Origin: Kutzneria sp.
Lineage (GTDB): Bacteria > Actinomycetota > Actinomycetes > Mycobacteriales > Pseudonocardiaceae
Direction: 5' to 3'
DNA length: 64,000 bases
NCBI GenBank assembly: GCA_019239965.1
Contig: JAFAZC010000005.1
Coordinates: 20,206-84,205 of the forward strand
Part shown: in pieces, positions 9,289-17,425 of the stretch
How the letters are laid out: every line of letters begins with the position of its first letter
How positions within the stretch are numbered: position 1 is the stretch's first letter
The notes under the pieces: generated by a model
What the model was told of the DNA's origin: nothing
The model's input: the letters and a program-made list of their open reading frames with translations, nothing else
Databases searched by the model: none
Position numbers and translations under genes: made by a program

Positions 9289-10386
9289 TCAGGCATGGGC
9301 AAGCTGGTCGAAGCGGGCCCGCGCCGGTGTTGTGCTGTACGCCTCGGCGGACAGGTAGACGGTGATGCCGGGACGCACCGTACCGGTGCGCAGCGCCACG
9401 TGCGGGATCAGGCCGACACCGTCGCGCAGTTCTCGGTCGGACACCTCGGCCAGGGCACGATCGAACACGCTCCTGTCGATGCCGTGCCGATCCAGCAGTG
9501 CCCGCACCCGGTCCCTCGCCGTCTGGTCGTCGGGAACGAACGCCCGGATCGGCAAGTAGAGCGAATAGGTGGCCGGTGCGGCCGCGTTGGCCTCGGTGAA
9601 CGTGTAACTAGATATCAGGGGACGCCCGCCGAACACGCTGATCCCCTCGCCGAGCAACGCACAGAACGCGCGGACGAGGTCGGGGTTCGCGCTGGGCACG
9701 GCCGCGGCTGCCAGTAGGGCACTACGGACTCCGGCGTCGTCGTGCGAGACGTACACCTTCACCCGAGACGCGGCATCCCTGTGCAGGTCGAGACTGAAGA
9801 ATGACAACCTGTCCTGACCCGCGCGCCGCAGTGCGTGGTCAGCCACCAGCGCGTAGGCCTGGTGAAGACCCAGGCGGGAGAGAGCCTCTGAGACCAGGGC
9901 TGGTGCCATGTCGGGCCCAGCCGCTTCGGGGTCGAAGTAGGCCTTGAAACGAGGCGGTGAACCAGGACGGAATATGGCCGAGAACCACAGACCAAATCGC
10001 CCTCTTGGGTTATTAAGAAAAAGATCCCGAATCCGATCGAAGCGGTCGAGGCAGAGTCCAAATCGGACAGCCAAGGAGCTGAGGAGCTGTTCGGCAGCCG
10101 CTGTGTTGGTACCGATGCCCGGCACGGGAGCAATTGTTTCCACCATGACCCTCAGAGTCGGCGCCTTTTTGTCCTCGAAGGAAACCGAGTATTCGACGGG
10201 CGTGTGGTCATCGGCGATGTGCGTCGACCAGGGCGGTGGACCGCTCAACCTATGATCGGTGGCGGATCCGAGAAGCTCCGCCAGCAGCGCTGTCACGGCC
10301 GAACTGTCCGAGAGGCCAACGGCATTGCACAAACCGCGCAGCTGGCGTGCTGTGTGACCGCGCAGTGTCAATGCCCTCGATGCCAT
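9289..10386 (-). CDS. DMATS-type aromatic (indole) prenyltransferase
   Basis: ABBA-fold prenyltransferase, 365 aa, of the dimethylallyltryptophan synthase family. These soluble enzymes attach a dimethylallyl (or longer) group from its diphosphate to an aromatic ring, often tryptophan. Supporting features: PVEYSVSFED with the glutamate expected to bind the indole NH, LRVMVET, PRFKAYFDPEA with the diphosphate-binding K-x-Y pattern, SRVKVYVSH, and a late SLYLPIRAF and GITVYLSAEAY strand. Length and motif order fit bacterial members such as IptA-like 6-DMATS enzymes. The ATG is preceded by a GGAG about 13 bases upstream. It is the first gene of the prenylindole module; ring position and prenyl length cannot be told from sequence alone. 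Confidence 0.9.
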   Translation of the reverse strand: MASRALTLRGHTARQLRGLCNAVGLSDSSAVTALLAELLGSATDHRLSGPPPWSTHIADDHTPVEYSVSFEDKKAPTLRVMVETIAPVPGIGTNTAAAEQLLSSLAVRFGLCLDRFDRIRDLFLNNPRGRFGLWFSAIFRPGSPPRFKAYFDPEAAGPDMAPALVSEALSRLGLHQAYALVADHALRRAGQDRLSFFSLDLHRDAASRVKVYVSHDDAGVRSALLAAAAVPSANPDLVRAFCALLGEGISVFGGRPLISSYTFTEANAAAPATYSLYLPIRAFVPDDQTARDRVRALLDRHGIDRSVFDRALAEVSDRELRDGVGLIPHVALRTGTVRPGITVYLSAEAYSTTPARARFDQLAHA

Positions 10387-10515
10387 GACTACTCACTACT
10401 CCGAAACAGTTGGAGAAAAGTCCGGCAGTAACGTACAAGCCGTCAACGGTGAAGGAGTACCGCCTACCTGGTGATCATCTCGGCCAATTGTCGTAGCACA
10501 CAGTCGTCGGTATTC

Positions 10516-10541
10516 CACACGACCGGGTCATCGGCCGTGTG
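10516..10541 (-). terminator. Hairpin terminator after the RsbW-like gene
   Basis: CACACG, a mismatched base and CCG pair with CGG and CGTGTG around a six-base loop, giving a nearly perfect stem directly against the TAA of the upstream minus-strand gene. It probably separates that gene from the prenyltransferase module. The rest of 10387-10515 holds the prenyltransferase leader only. Confidence 0.65.
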
Positions 10542-11075
10542 TTAGCGGCGATCTGGTCCGGACGGCCTGCTCAGCGCGGTGAAGATCCGCTGGATGACCT
10601 GGGGGTCCACCGCGGCGTCCTCCTCTGAGGGCCGCGCACTGGCCAGTCGTTGCGCCGCCGGCGAACGCCGCTGTTCGCGGCGTGGCAGACGGACTTCGGC
10701 GGCGGTGAGCCCAATGGGCAGCGGAAGCTCGCACCATATCAGCGCGCCACCCTGCTCCAGGTTGACGATACCGATCTGGCTGTCCGGCAGTGTGGCCGGT
10801 AGGACCATGGTCGAGGACCGTCGCTCGTCCTCGACCTCGATGACCAGGCAGTCTCCGCGCAGTCGAAGCCGCACCGTGATGAAACCCGGTGACCGGGGGT
10901 CGGCGCTGGCCACCGCGGCACCGACGAGCTGGCCAGCGGCGTAGGTGGCATCGTTGACAAGCGCACTGAGCGCCCACTCGCTGAGAGAGAAGCGGACGAA
11001 AAGATCGGCGCAGTTCACAGCGCTCGGCAGCGCGATCAGCCGCAGGTCATCCATTTGCGTGGTCCGGGCGTTCAC
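10542..11075 (-). CDS. Degenerate RsbW-like (anti-sigma/HATPase-fold) protein
   Basis: A protein of 177 aa with the pattern of serine-kinase anti-sigma ATPases: an N-terminal FVRFSLSEWALSALVNDATYAAGQLVGAAV helix where the N-box should be, and FITVRLRLRGDCLVIEVEDE corresponding to the strand before the G1 box. The conserved N-box asparagine context and the glycines of the G1/G2 boxes are not evident, so ATP binding is doubtful. Such degenerate copies are common in actinomycetes and may work as partner-switch scaffolds. It is upstream of the prenylindole genes on the same strand but is separated by a hairpin. The start is a GTG with AAAGGA upstream; an ATG seven codons in is also possible. Confidence 0.7.
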   Translation of the reverse strand: MNARTTQMDDLRLIALPSAVNCADLFVRFSLSEWALSALVNDATYAAGQLVGAAVASADPRSPGFITVRLRLRGDCLVIEVEDERRSSTMVLPATLPDSQIGIVNLEQGGALIWCELPLPIGLTAAEVRLPRREQRRSPAAQRLASARPSEEDAAVDPQVIQRIFTALSRPSGPDRR

Positions 11076-11116
11076 CGGGGTCCTTTCCCGCGTTCGCGTT
11101 CAGCGCGAGCCGCAAC

Positions 11117-11158
11117 CGTCATCCGTAAGGGTTATCTTGCCAACTCCTACGGATGACG
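11117..11158. promoter_or_regulatory. 11-bp inverted repeat upstream of the RsbW-like gene
   Basis: CGTCATCCGTA (11117-11127) and its exact complement (11148-11158) are separated by 20 bases. The element lies 42 bases upstream of the RsbW-like gene. Two arms two helical turns apart fit a dimeric or tetrameric repressor site. No AT-rich -10 is obvious inside the spacer except TTATCT. Nothing else is evident in 11076-11300. Confidence 0.5.
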
Positions 11159-11300
11159 TTGCATGCGGCCCGTGCATAGGGTCATCTGCCTCTCACTCGA
11201 CCTGCCGACATCCTACGGCGGCATGGCCGAGACCACGATCTCTCACCGTTGGTGAATTTCACGTGTGGGGGACCTGTACACGAGTATGGGGGATATTCCG

Positions 11301-12680
11301 TCATGCCAGGGTCTTTACCGCGGCGGTGAGGGAGGCGAGGCCGGCCTTGGCGTCGGCGAAGAACATGCCGGTCTTGGGATTGGTGTAGAGCTCGTTGTCG
11401 ATACCGGCGTAGCCGTGCCCCATGGATCGTTTGATCACGATCACCGACTTGGCCCGGTCGACGTCGAGAATCGGCATTCCCGACACCGGTGTTCCCGGCC
11501 GCCGTGCGGCGGGATTGGTCACGTCGTTGGCGCCGACCACCAGCACGACGTCGGTGCGGGCGAAGTCGGGGTTGGCCTCCTCCATGTCCCGCAGCTGCGA
11601 GTAGGGCACGTTCGCCTCCGCGAGCAAGACGTTCATGTGCCCCGGCATCCGCCCGGCTACCGGGTGGATCGCGTAGCTTACGGTCACGCCCCGGTTCTCC
11701 AGAACCTCGGCCAGCTCGCGGACCTCGTGCTGGGCCTGTGCCGCGGCGAGGCCGTAACCGGGCACTACCACGATCCGGTCGGCGTAGGCCAACTGGATGG
11801 CGGCGTCGTCGGCGGCGACCTCGCGTACCCGTGCGGTCGGTTCGGCCGTGAGTGGGCCGCTGTCGTCACCGGTGCCGAATCCGCCGATGACGATGCTGGC
11901 CAGTGAGCGGTTCATGGCCGTGGCCATGAGTTTGGTCAGAATCGTGCCGGACGCGCCGACGAGCGCGCCCGCGATGATGAGCATGTCGTTGTGGATGACG
12001 AATCCGGCCATCGCCACGGCGGTGCCGGTGAACGCGTTGAGCAACGAGATCACCACGGGCATGTCGGCGCCGCCGATCGGCATCACCATCGTGACGCCGA
12101 AGGCCAGCGCCGCGACGCCGACCACTGTGGTCACCAGTGGATTGGGCCCGAACACGGCCAGCGAGACGCCACCGACCACCATGACGAGCACCAGTGCCAG
12201 GTTGATCGCGCGGGCGCCGGTGAGCACCACAGGCTGTGCGGGCACCAGCCCCTGCAGCTTGCCGGCCGCCACCAGCGAACCGGTGAACGTCACGGCGCCG
12301 ATGGCCACGTCCAGCGCGACCGGTGCGCCGGCACCGGTTCCACGGAGCACGTCACCGACGGCGACAAGTGCCGCGGCTCCGCCGCCGACGGCGTTGAATA
12401 GGCTCACCAGCTGCGGCATCGCGGTCATGCGCACGGTCCGTGCCGACAGCAGGCCGGCCACCGAGCCAACCGCGATGCCGGCGAGCAGCACGGCCCAGCC
12501 GGTCGTCGTGATCATACCGGACCGGATGATCAACAGCACGGTGGCGAGCACGCCGGCGCCCATGCCCGCCGCCGACACCAGGTTTCCCCTTCCCGCCGTC
12601 GCCGGGGAGTTCATCAGGTGCAGGCCAACCACGAAGCAGGTGGCCGAGGCGAGGTAGACGAGCTGGATCACTGTGATCAT
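11301..12680 (-). CDS. pntB: NAD(P) transhydrogenase subunit beta
   Basis: Beta subunit (459 aa) of the proton-pumping transhydrogenase, which reduces NADP+ with NADH using the proton gradient. The N-terminal half carries about eight membrane helices; the C-terminal half is the NADP(H)-binding domain III with VVPGYGLAAAQAQHEVRELAE and the VVGANDVTNPAAR and KRSMGHGYAGIDN blocks. The ATG overlaps the end of the preceding small subunit by 4 nt. It is last in the three-gene minus-strand operon. Confidence 0.97.
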   Translation of the reverse strand: MITVIQLVYLASATCFVVGLHLMNSPATAGRGNLVSAAGMGAGVLATVLLIIRSGMITTTGWAVLLAGIAVGSVAGLLSARTVRMTAMPQLVSLFNAVGGGAAALVAVGDVLRGTGAGAPVALDVAIGAVTFTGSLVAAGKLQGLVPAQPVVLTGARAINLALVLVMVVGGVSLAVFGPNPLVTTVVGVAALAFGVTMVMPIGGADMPVVISLLNAFTGTAVAMAGFVIHNDMLIIAGALVGASGTILTKLMATAMNRSLASIVIGGFGTGDDSGPLTAEPTARVREVAADDAAIQLAYADRIVVVPGYGLAAAQAQHEVRELAEVLENRGVTVSYAIHPVAGRMPGHMNVLLAEANVPYSQLRDMEEANPDFARTDVVLVVGANDVTNPAARRPGTPVSGMPILDVDRAKSVIVIKRSMGHGYAGIDNELYTNPKTGMFFADAKAGLASLTAAVKTLA

Positions 12681-12949
12681 CGACGGCTCCGGAACATCTT
12701 GAGCATCCGACCGGTGACGACGTAGCCGCCGACGACGTTGGCGGCCGCGAACGCGGCGGCGAGGAACGCGAGCACATAGCCGAGCGGGGTGTCCACGGAC
12801 GCGGCGAGCACCATCGCGCCGACCACGATGATGCCGTGGATCGAGTTGGCGGCCGACATCAACGGCGTGTGCAGGGTCACCGGAACCTTGCTGATCACCT
12901 CGAAACCGATCAGCAGGCTAAGCACGAACACGCTCAGGTCAGCGAGCAT
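12677..12949 (-). CDS. pntAB: NAD(P) transhydrogenase subunit alpha, membrane part (PntAB)
   Basis: Small membrane subunit of 90 aa with three to four helices (for example LSVFVLSLLIGFEVISKVP and SIHGIIVVGAMVLAAS), corresponding to the C-terminal membrane part of a single-chain PntA. The split alpha subunit is the form seen in many alphaproteobacteria and actinobacteria. It overlaps the soluble alpha gene by 11 bases and pntB by 4, so the three subunits are made together. Confidence 0.95.
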   Translation of the reverse strand: MLADLSVFVLSLLIGFEVISKVPVTLHTPLMSAANSIHGIIVVGAMVLAASVDTPLGYVLAFLAAAFAAANVVGGYVVTGRMLKMFRSRR

Positions 12950-14060
12950 TCGTTTGGCCTCCCTTTAGCACGGCGCCGTCGTGGGTCATCACGACGCCCG
13001 CCTGGACCTCGTCCTTCAGGTCGATGCGCAGGTCCCCGTCGCGCATCAGGTGCAGCAGAAGCGCGCTGATGTTGCGGGAGTACGCGGTCGACGCCGCGGT
13101 CGGCATGGTCGAGGCCAGGCCGTCCGCGCCGATGACGGTCACCCCGTTGTCGGTGATCAGCGTCGTGCCGGGTTTGGACAGCGCCACATTGCCCCCGAGT
13201 GGGCTGGCGGCGAGGTCCACCACGACCGAGCCGGGCGCCATGTCGCTGACGGCCTGCTCGCTGACCAGCAGCGGCGGCGTGCGGCCCGGGACGCGGGCGG
13301 TGGTGATGACGATGTCCTGCTTGGCGATGTGGCCGCCGAGCTCCCGGCGCTGTGTCTGTTCCTCCACGGCGGTCAGGGCCCTGGCGTAACCGTCGACCCC
13401 GGTCCCGGTGGGGATCGGGGACATCGGCAGGAACGACGCGCCCAGCGAGTGCACCTCGGCCTCGGTTTCCGGCCGGATGTCGTAGGCGCTGACCACCGCA
13501 CCCAGCCGCCGCGCGGTCCCGATCGCCTGCAGGCCCGCGACACCCACGCCGAGCACCAGCACCTTCGCCGGCCGGACGGTGCCGGCCGGCGTGATCAGCA
13601 TGGGTACGTAGCGCGCGAAGGTGCTGGCGGCAAGGAGCACCGCCTTGTAGCCGGCGACGTTGTCCTGGCTGCTCAACGCGTCCATGGACTGGGCGCGGGT
13701 GAGAGTCCGGGGCAGGCCCTCGAGGCTGACCGCCGTGACTCCCCGGTCGGCGAGGTCGGGGTAGTCCGCGCCGGCGAGCAGTCCGATCACCACCTGGCCC
13801 CGGTGTAGTTCCTCGGGCGGTGGTCGGCGGACCGCCAGCACCACGTCCGCCCGCCGGAGAGCGTCGTAGCGCCGGACGACGTCCGCGCCGGCCTGGAGGT
13901 ACAGGGTGTCGGGGAACCACGCGGCCGCGCCGGCGCCGTCCTCGACGAGGATGCTCATTCCCTCGGCGCGAAGCCTGCCGACACCGTCGGGGGTGAGGGC
14001 CACCCGCCGCTCGCCGGGCTCGGTCTCACGGAGCACCGCCACCGTCAGTTCGGCATGCAT
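12939..14060 (-). CDS. pntAA: NAD(P) transhydrogenase subunit alpha, soluble NAD-binding part (PntAA)
   Basis: NAD(H)-binding domain I, 373 aa. It starts with the family pattern VLRETEPGERRVALTPDGV and has the Rossmann loop LVLGVGVAGLQAIGTARRLG around residues 165-185. The QDNVAGYKAVLLAA segment and the C-terminal SRNISALLLHL are also typical. The chosen ATG has GAGGTG 5 nt upstream; an earlier in-frame start nine codons back has no clear binding site. First gene of pntAA-pntAB-pntB. Confidence 0.95.
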   Translation of the reverse strand: MHAELTVAVLRETEPGERRVALTPDGVGRLRAEGMSILVEDGAGAAAWFPDTLYLQAGADVVRRYDALRRADVVLAVRRPPPEELHRGQVVIGLLAGADYPDLADRGVTAVSLEGLPRTLTRAQSMDALSSQDNVAGYKAVLLAASTFARYVPMLITPAGTVRPAKVLVLGVGVAGLQAIGTARRLGAVVSAYDIRPETEAEVHSLGASFLPMSPIPTGTGVDGYARALTAVEEQTQRRELGGHIAKQDIVITTARVPGRTPPLLVSEQAVSDMAPGSVVVDLAASPLGGNVALSKPGTTLITDNGVTVIGADGLASTMPTAASTAYSRNISALLLHLMRDGDLRIDLKDEVQAGVVMTHDGAVLKGGQTNAR

Positions 14061-14250
14061 CCCATCACCTCGTTGTGGTCTGAGCATCGCGGAGCCATGA
14101 TCTCCCGTGAGGGCGGTCCGAGGCCACCCGCCTGTCGAGGGTCACGGTGCGATAGTTAGCTGATTCTGACTGTTTGGTTACTTCAGTAGAGATCGATACC
14201 GAGTGCACCGCGGACGGCCGCACCCATGGATGGCGATACCGTGCGTCATC

Positions 14251-15084
14251 ATGACCGAGCTTGCTGAGGAGCTGTCCCTTGTGACGCGGGGGCCGGTGGC
14301 CACCCTCACGATCAATCGGCCCGATCGGCACAACGCGTTCTCTCTGCGGATGTGGTCCGCGCTGCCCGCGGTCGCCGGAGCCGTCGAGGCCGACCGGGGG
14401 GTGCGGGTACTGCTCATTCGGGGCGCGGGGCGAGGACCGTTCTCGGCCGGGGCCGACATCGCCGAGTTCGCCACCGTACGCACCGGTGAGCGGGCCGCTG
14501 CCGAATACTCCGCGACGGTACACCGCGCCGAACGCGCCATCGCCGGTCTCAGCAAGCCGACTATCGCCCTCGTGCGGGGCTCGTGCGTCGGGGGAGGCTG
14601 CGAGCTGGCGTTGGCGTGCGATCTGAGGATCGCCGACGAGACGGCCCGGTTCGGTATCACGCCGGCCAAGCTCGGGGTGATCTACAACCAGGTGTCCACG
14701 GCGCGGGTGGTGCACACAGTCGGCCCGGCATGGGCACGGTACCTGTTGTTGACCGGCGAACTTCTCGACGCCGACACAGCCCTGCGGATCGGCCTCGTGC
14801 ACCAGGTCCATCCGGCGGAGTCGGCGGCGGAGTCGGCCATGGCGCTCGCCGGCACGCTCGCCAACCGTGCGCCGCTGTCCGTGGCGGGCGCCAAACAGTT
14901 CATCCGCAGGGCGGTTGAGGGCGCGTCGGCCACCGACGGTTGGGCTGACCGCTGGTACACGGCTTCGTACCGCAGTGCGGAGTACGAGGAGGGAATCGCC
15001 GCGTTCCTCGACAAGCGCCCGGCGGACTTCTCGGGTCTGCCGTGGCCCGTCGTGACCGAGGACGGTTCGCTGGCCGACCTGTGA
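14251..15084 (+). CDS. Enoyl-CoA hydratase/isomerase (crotonase) family protein
   Basis: Crotonase-fold protein, 277 aa. The oxyanion-hole blocks GAGRGPFSAGADIAEF and GSCVGGGCELALACDLRIAD are present, including the glutamate after GGGC. The second catalytic glutamate of true hydratases, normally in a PE pair, is replaced: the sequence is ITPAKLGVIYN. The protein may therefore be an isomerase, decarboxylase or thioesterase rather than a hydratase. Cytosolic, CoA ester substrate. The ATG at 14251 fits the family N-terminus but lacks an obvious Shine-Dalgarno; ATG 14230 is possible. It is divergent from pntAA, and a glyoxalase-like gene follows on the same strand. Confidence 0.85.
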   Translation: MTELAEELSLVTRGPVATLTINRPDRHNAFSLRMWSALPAVAGAVEADRGVRVLLIRGAGRGPFSAGADIAEFATVRTGERAAAEYSATVHRAERAIAGLSKPTIALVRGSCVGGGCELALACDLRIADETARFGITPAKLGVIYNQVSTARVVHTVGPAWARYLLLTGELLDADTALRIGLVHQVHPAESAAESAMALAGTLANRAPLSVAGAKQFIRRAVEGASATDGWADRWYTASYRSAEYEEGIAAFLDKRPADFSGLPWPVVTEDGSLADL

Positions 15085-15186
15085 CAACGGGAGCCGGGGT
15101 GGCCAACAGATGCGGCACGGGCCGTGAGCGGAGATCCTGGTCACGGTGAAGGACACGGACCTGGACGTCGGATAAGGAGGCCGGAC

Positions 15187-15702
15187 ATGCCGCCACCGGA
15201 AGGCGACGCGTTGGAGGCCGTGCGGCTGCGACGCGAGCAGGTGCGGGCACGGTACCTCGGCCCAGCGTCGCAGCGTCGGGGCGCGACTACCGAGGGCGTG
15301 CACCACGTGGCGCTGATCTGTCGTGATATGGAGACCACGATCAGGTTCTACCAGGAGTTCCTCGGTTTTCCCCTGGTGGAGTTGGTGGAGAATCGTGACT
15401 ACGCGGGCTCAAGCCACTTCTTCTTCGACATCGGAAACCGGAACCTGTTGGGGTTCTTCGACTTCCCAGGGCATGATCATCCGGCTTTCGTCGAGACGAT
15501 CGGCGCCGTGCAGCATCTGGCGCTGTCGGTGTCGGCAGGGCGTTTCGACGAACTGAAGGAGAAGTTCGACGCGGTTGGCATGGAGTACCTCGGCCCGGAC
15601 CGGGGTGCGGACGACAGCCTCTACATCCGTGATCCCAACGGGGTCGGCCTGGAGTTCTACCGCGAGGAACTGGGTGTGTTCGATGGAAGGCGACTGGTGT
15701 GA
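15187..15702 (+). CDS. VOC (glyoxalase/dioxygenase superfamily) protein
   Basis: Vicinal-oxygen-chelate protein of 171 aa with the two beta-alpha-beta-beta-beta modules expected. The potential metal ligands are His in GVHHVALICRDM, His in GAVQHLALSV and Glu in GLEFYREELG. Similar proteins act as glyoxalases, extradiol dioxygenases or resistance factors; the substrate cannot be told. The ATG at 15187 has a strong AAGGAGG (15174-15180). It is in the same direction as the crotonase gene, 102 bases downstream. Confidence 0.85.
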   Translation: MPPPEGDALEAVRLRREQVRARYLGPASQRRGATTEGVHHVALICRDMETTIRFYQEFLGFPLVELVENRDYAGSSHFFFDIGNRNLLGFFDFPGHDHPAFVETIGAVQHLALSVSAGRFDELKEKFDAVGMEYLGPDRGADDSLYIRDPNGVGLEFYREELGVFDGRRLV

Positions 15703-15738
15703 CGCCACGTCCCTGATGGGACGGTGTGAGCGCTGGGA

Positions 15739-16395
15739 TCAGAACAGTGCGACCGCGGCCAATGTCCTGTGGTGCCGGGGATTGTCGATTTCGTCGAGCA
15801 GCGCGATCGCGAGGTCCGCATAGGAGAACGGATCCGCGTCGCCGGCCGAGCGCAGCACCATGGCACCGCCGATCCGATAGCGCTTGTCGGCCGGCGCGGT
15901 GTCGGCGAGGACGGTGGGCGGTGGGGCGAGCACCAGCCAGTCGACGTCGGTGTCCGCCGCACGCAACACCTCGAGTTCGGCCATGTGCGCAAGGGAGAGG
16001 GCGCGGGCCTCCGCTGGAAAGTCAGGCCCGTCGTGCACGGCGACGCCGGGCGTTGTCTGCAGCACGGTGCCGATGCCGGCCACCACCAGCCGGGGGACTC
16101 CGGCCCGTGCCAGACCGTCGAGAAGGGCATGCGCCGCGTCCACAAAGAACTCTCGCGGCGGGGTGTCCGCCCGGTAGGCGATGCTGATCGCCGCATCGTG
16201 TCCTCTTGCGACGGCGAACACGCTGTCGGCCTCGGTTACGTCGCCCGGCACGACGGTCACGGCGCCGCCGCTGAGGTCCCCGTGCTTGCCTGGGTCGCGC
16301 ACGACGGCGGTGACATGATGACCTCGGGCCGCGGCTTCGGCCACCGCACGCCGTCCTGCCCTGCCTCCGGTGCCGAAGACGGCAATCCTGCTCAC
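15739..16395 (-). CDS. NAD(P)-binding reductase, NmrA/YwnB-like atypical SDR
   Basis: Atypical short-chain dehydrogenase fold, 218 aa, with the N-terminal dinucleotide loop FGTGGRAGRRAVAEAAARGH and no YxxxK catalytic pair, so it may be a redox sensor or quinone-type reductase. GTG start. It is divergent from an HxlR-type regulator gene that carries a frameshift; pairs of this kind are typically redox- or aldehyde-responsive units in which the HxlR protein controls its neighbour. Confidence 0.8.
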   Translation of the reverse strand: MSRIAVFGTGGRAGRRAVAEAAARGHHVTAVVRDPGKHGDLSGGAVTVVPGDVTEADSVFAVARGHDAAISIAYRADTPPREFFVDAAHALLDGLARAGVPRLVVAGIGTVLQTTPGVAVHDGPDFPAEARALSLAHMAELEVLRAADTDVDWLVLAPPPTVLADTAPADKRYRIGGAMVLRSAGDADPFSYADLAIALLDEIDNPRHHRTLAAVALF

Positions 16396-16501
16396 GGGCG
16401 TACTCCGTTCGTCGAGGCGGTTGGCTGTCCACCCGCCGGTGCGGCGAACGCTACGGCGCGACCCCTTGCTTTCCGCAACGATAGTTACCTACCGTGGGCC
16501 G

Positions 16502-16872
16502 GTGCGCGAGCCGCTGGACCCCGACCTGTTCGCCAGCTGCGACCCCGGTCCGACGCCCATGCGGATCGGTGACAAGTGGACGGCCAAGATCATGGTGTGT
16601 CTGCGGGACGGGCCGCGCCGCTTCTCTGAACTCCAGGTGGCGCTGCGGGCCGTCACGCCGAAGGTGCTCACCGAGTCGCTGCGGGCGATGGAACGCGACG
16701 GAATGATCACCTGTACCGCCTATCCCGAGATTCCGCCCAGGGTCGAGTATCACCTGACTCCGCTCGGTCACAGCTGTTCGAACCGATGGCCGCTCACTGC
16801 GCCTGGAACCGGGAACACCTGCCAGAGCTACGGGCCGCCCGCGAAGCCTACGAGCGCAGTACGGCGATGTAG
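16502..16872 (+). pseudogene. HxlR-family transcriptional regulator, frameshifted
   Basis: The N-terminal two thirds read as a normal HxlR winged helix: DKWTAKIMVCLRDGPRRFSE, then a recognition helix (VTPKVLTESLRAMERDGMI) and the wing YHLTPLGHS. At about 16773-16775 the frame shifts. One missing base, for example a third C in CAGC(C)TG, would restore the standard ending LFEPMAAHCAWNREHLPELR and a TAG stop at 16870-16872. As it stands, translation continues in the wrong frame to 17005 over the neighbouring MarR gene. The restored product would be 123 aa, normal for the family. The GTG at 16502 is the likely start. The lesion may be a real recent mutation or a base-calling error. Confidence 0.8.
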
Positions 16873-16889
16873 CCGAACCACTGAGTTGG

Positions 16890-17363
16890 TCAGACTGGAT
16901 CCTTCGGCGGTTCGGGGATGCCGGCAAAGGCCCGCATGGCTGTCGCCGCCTTGGCGAGATAGTCGGCGACGGCCTTGCTCACGTCGTCGTCGAGCTCGCT
17001 GGTGACCGCGGCGATGGCCTCGACAAGCGGGCGTGTGGCGGCAAAGGATCGGTTCGCGGTGAGCTCGGTGACCTCGAGGAGCACACGCCGCCGGTCCTGG
17101 GGGTCCCGGTGGCGCCGCACGTATCCGGCCCGCTCGAGGCGGTCGGCGAGCACAGTGGCCGAGGCCGAGGACATCCCGAGGCGCTTGCCCAGCTCGGCCG
17201 GCCCCAGCGGGGGGCGGCCGACCAGGTGGTGCAAGGCCGCCAGGTCGTTCAGCGACAGCTCGAGCTCGGCCGCGAGTGCCTGGCCGACCGGGGTGGACAG
17301 TCGGATCAGCTCTCCGAGCAGCGCCGCGGGATCGTCCTGCGCGGGCGGTTCTTGCCTAACCAC
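16890..17363 (-). CDS. MarR-family transcriptional regulator
   Basis: Winged-helix dimeric regulator of 157 aa with LSLNDLAALHHLVGRPPLGPAEL, the recognition region SSASATVLADRLERAGYVRR and the wing DPQDRRRVLLEVTE. GTG start. It is divergent from the glycosyltransferase gene with 62 bases between, where a CTAGA/TCTAG inverted repeat could be its operator. It probably controls both itself and the glycosyltransferase in response to a small phenolic or drug-like ligand. Confidence 0.9.
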   Translation of the reverse strand: MVRQEPPAQDDPAALLGELIRLSTPVGQALAAELELSLNDLAALHHLVGRPPLGPAELGKRLGMSSASATVLADRLERAGYVRRHRDPQDRRRVLLEVTELTANRSFAATRPLVEAIAAVTSELDDDVSKAVADYLAKAATAMRAFAGIPEPPKDPV

Positions 17364-17389
17364 GGACGAATCGTAGCGCGATCTTATAG

Positions 17390-17403
17390 CTAGACAAATC
17401 TAG
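17390..17403. promoter_or_regulatory. Candidate MarR operator
   Basis: CTAGA (17390-17394) and TCTAG (17399-17403) form a perfect inverted repeat with a 4-base centre inside the AT-rich divergent promoter region. The position 23 bases ahead of the glycosyltransferase ATG would block its promoter. AAAGG just before the ATG is the ribosome binding site. Confidence 0.55.
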
Positions 17404-17425
17404 TAATTAGGTATATAAAGGTAGT

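Noticed and set aside
14065..15306. Minus-strand ORF of 413 codons over the crotonase gene
   Set aside because: Antisense shadow; the plus strand shows crotonase motifs and normal starts.
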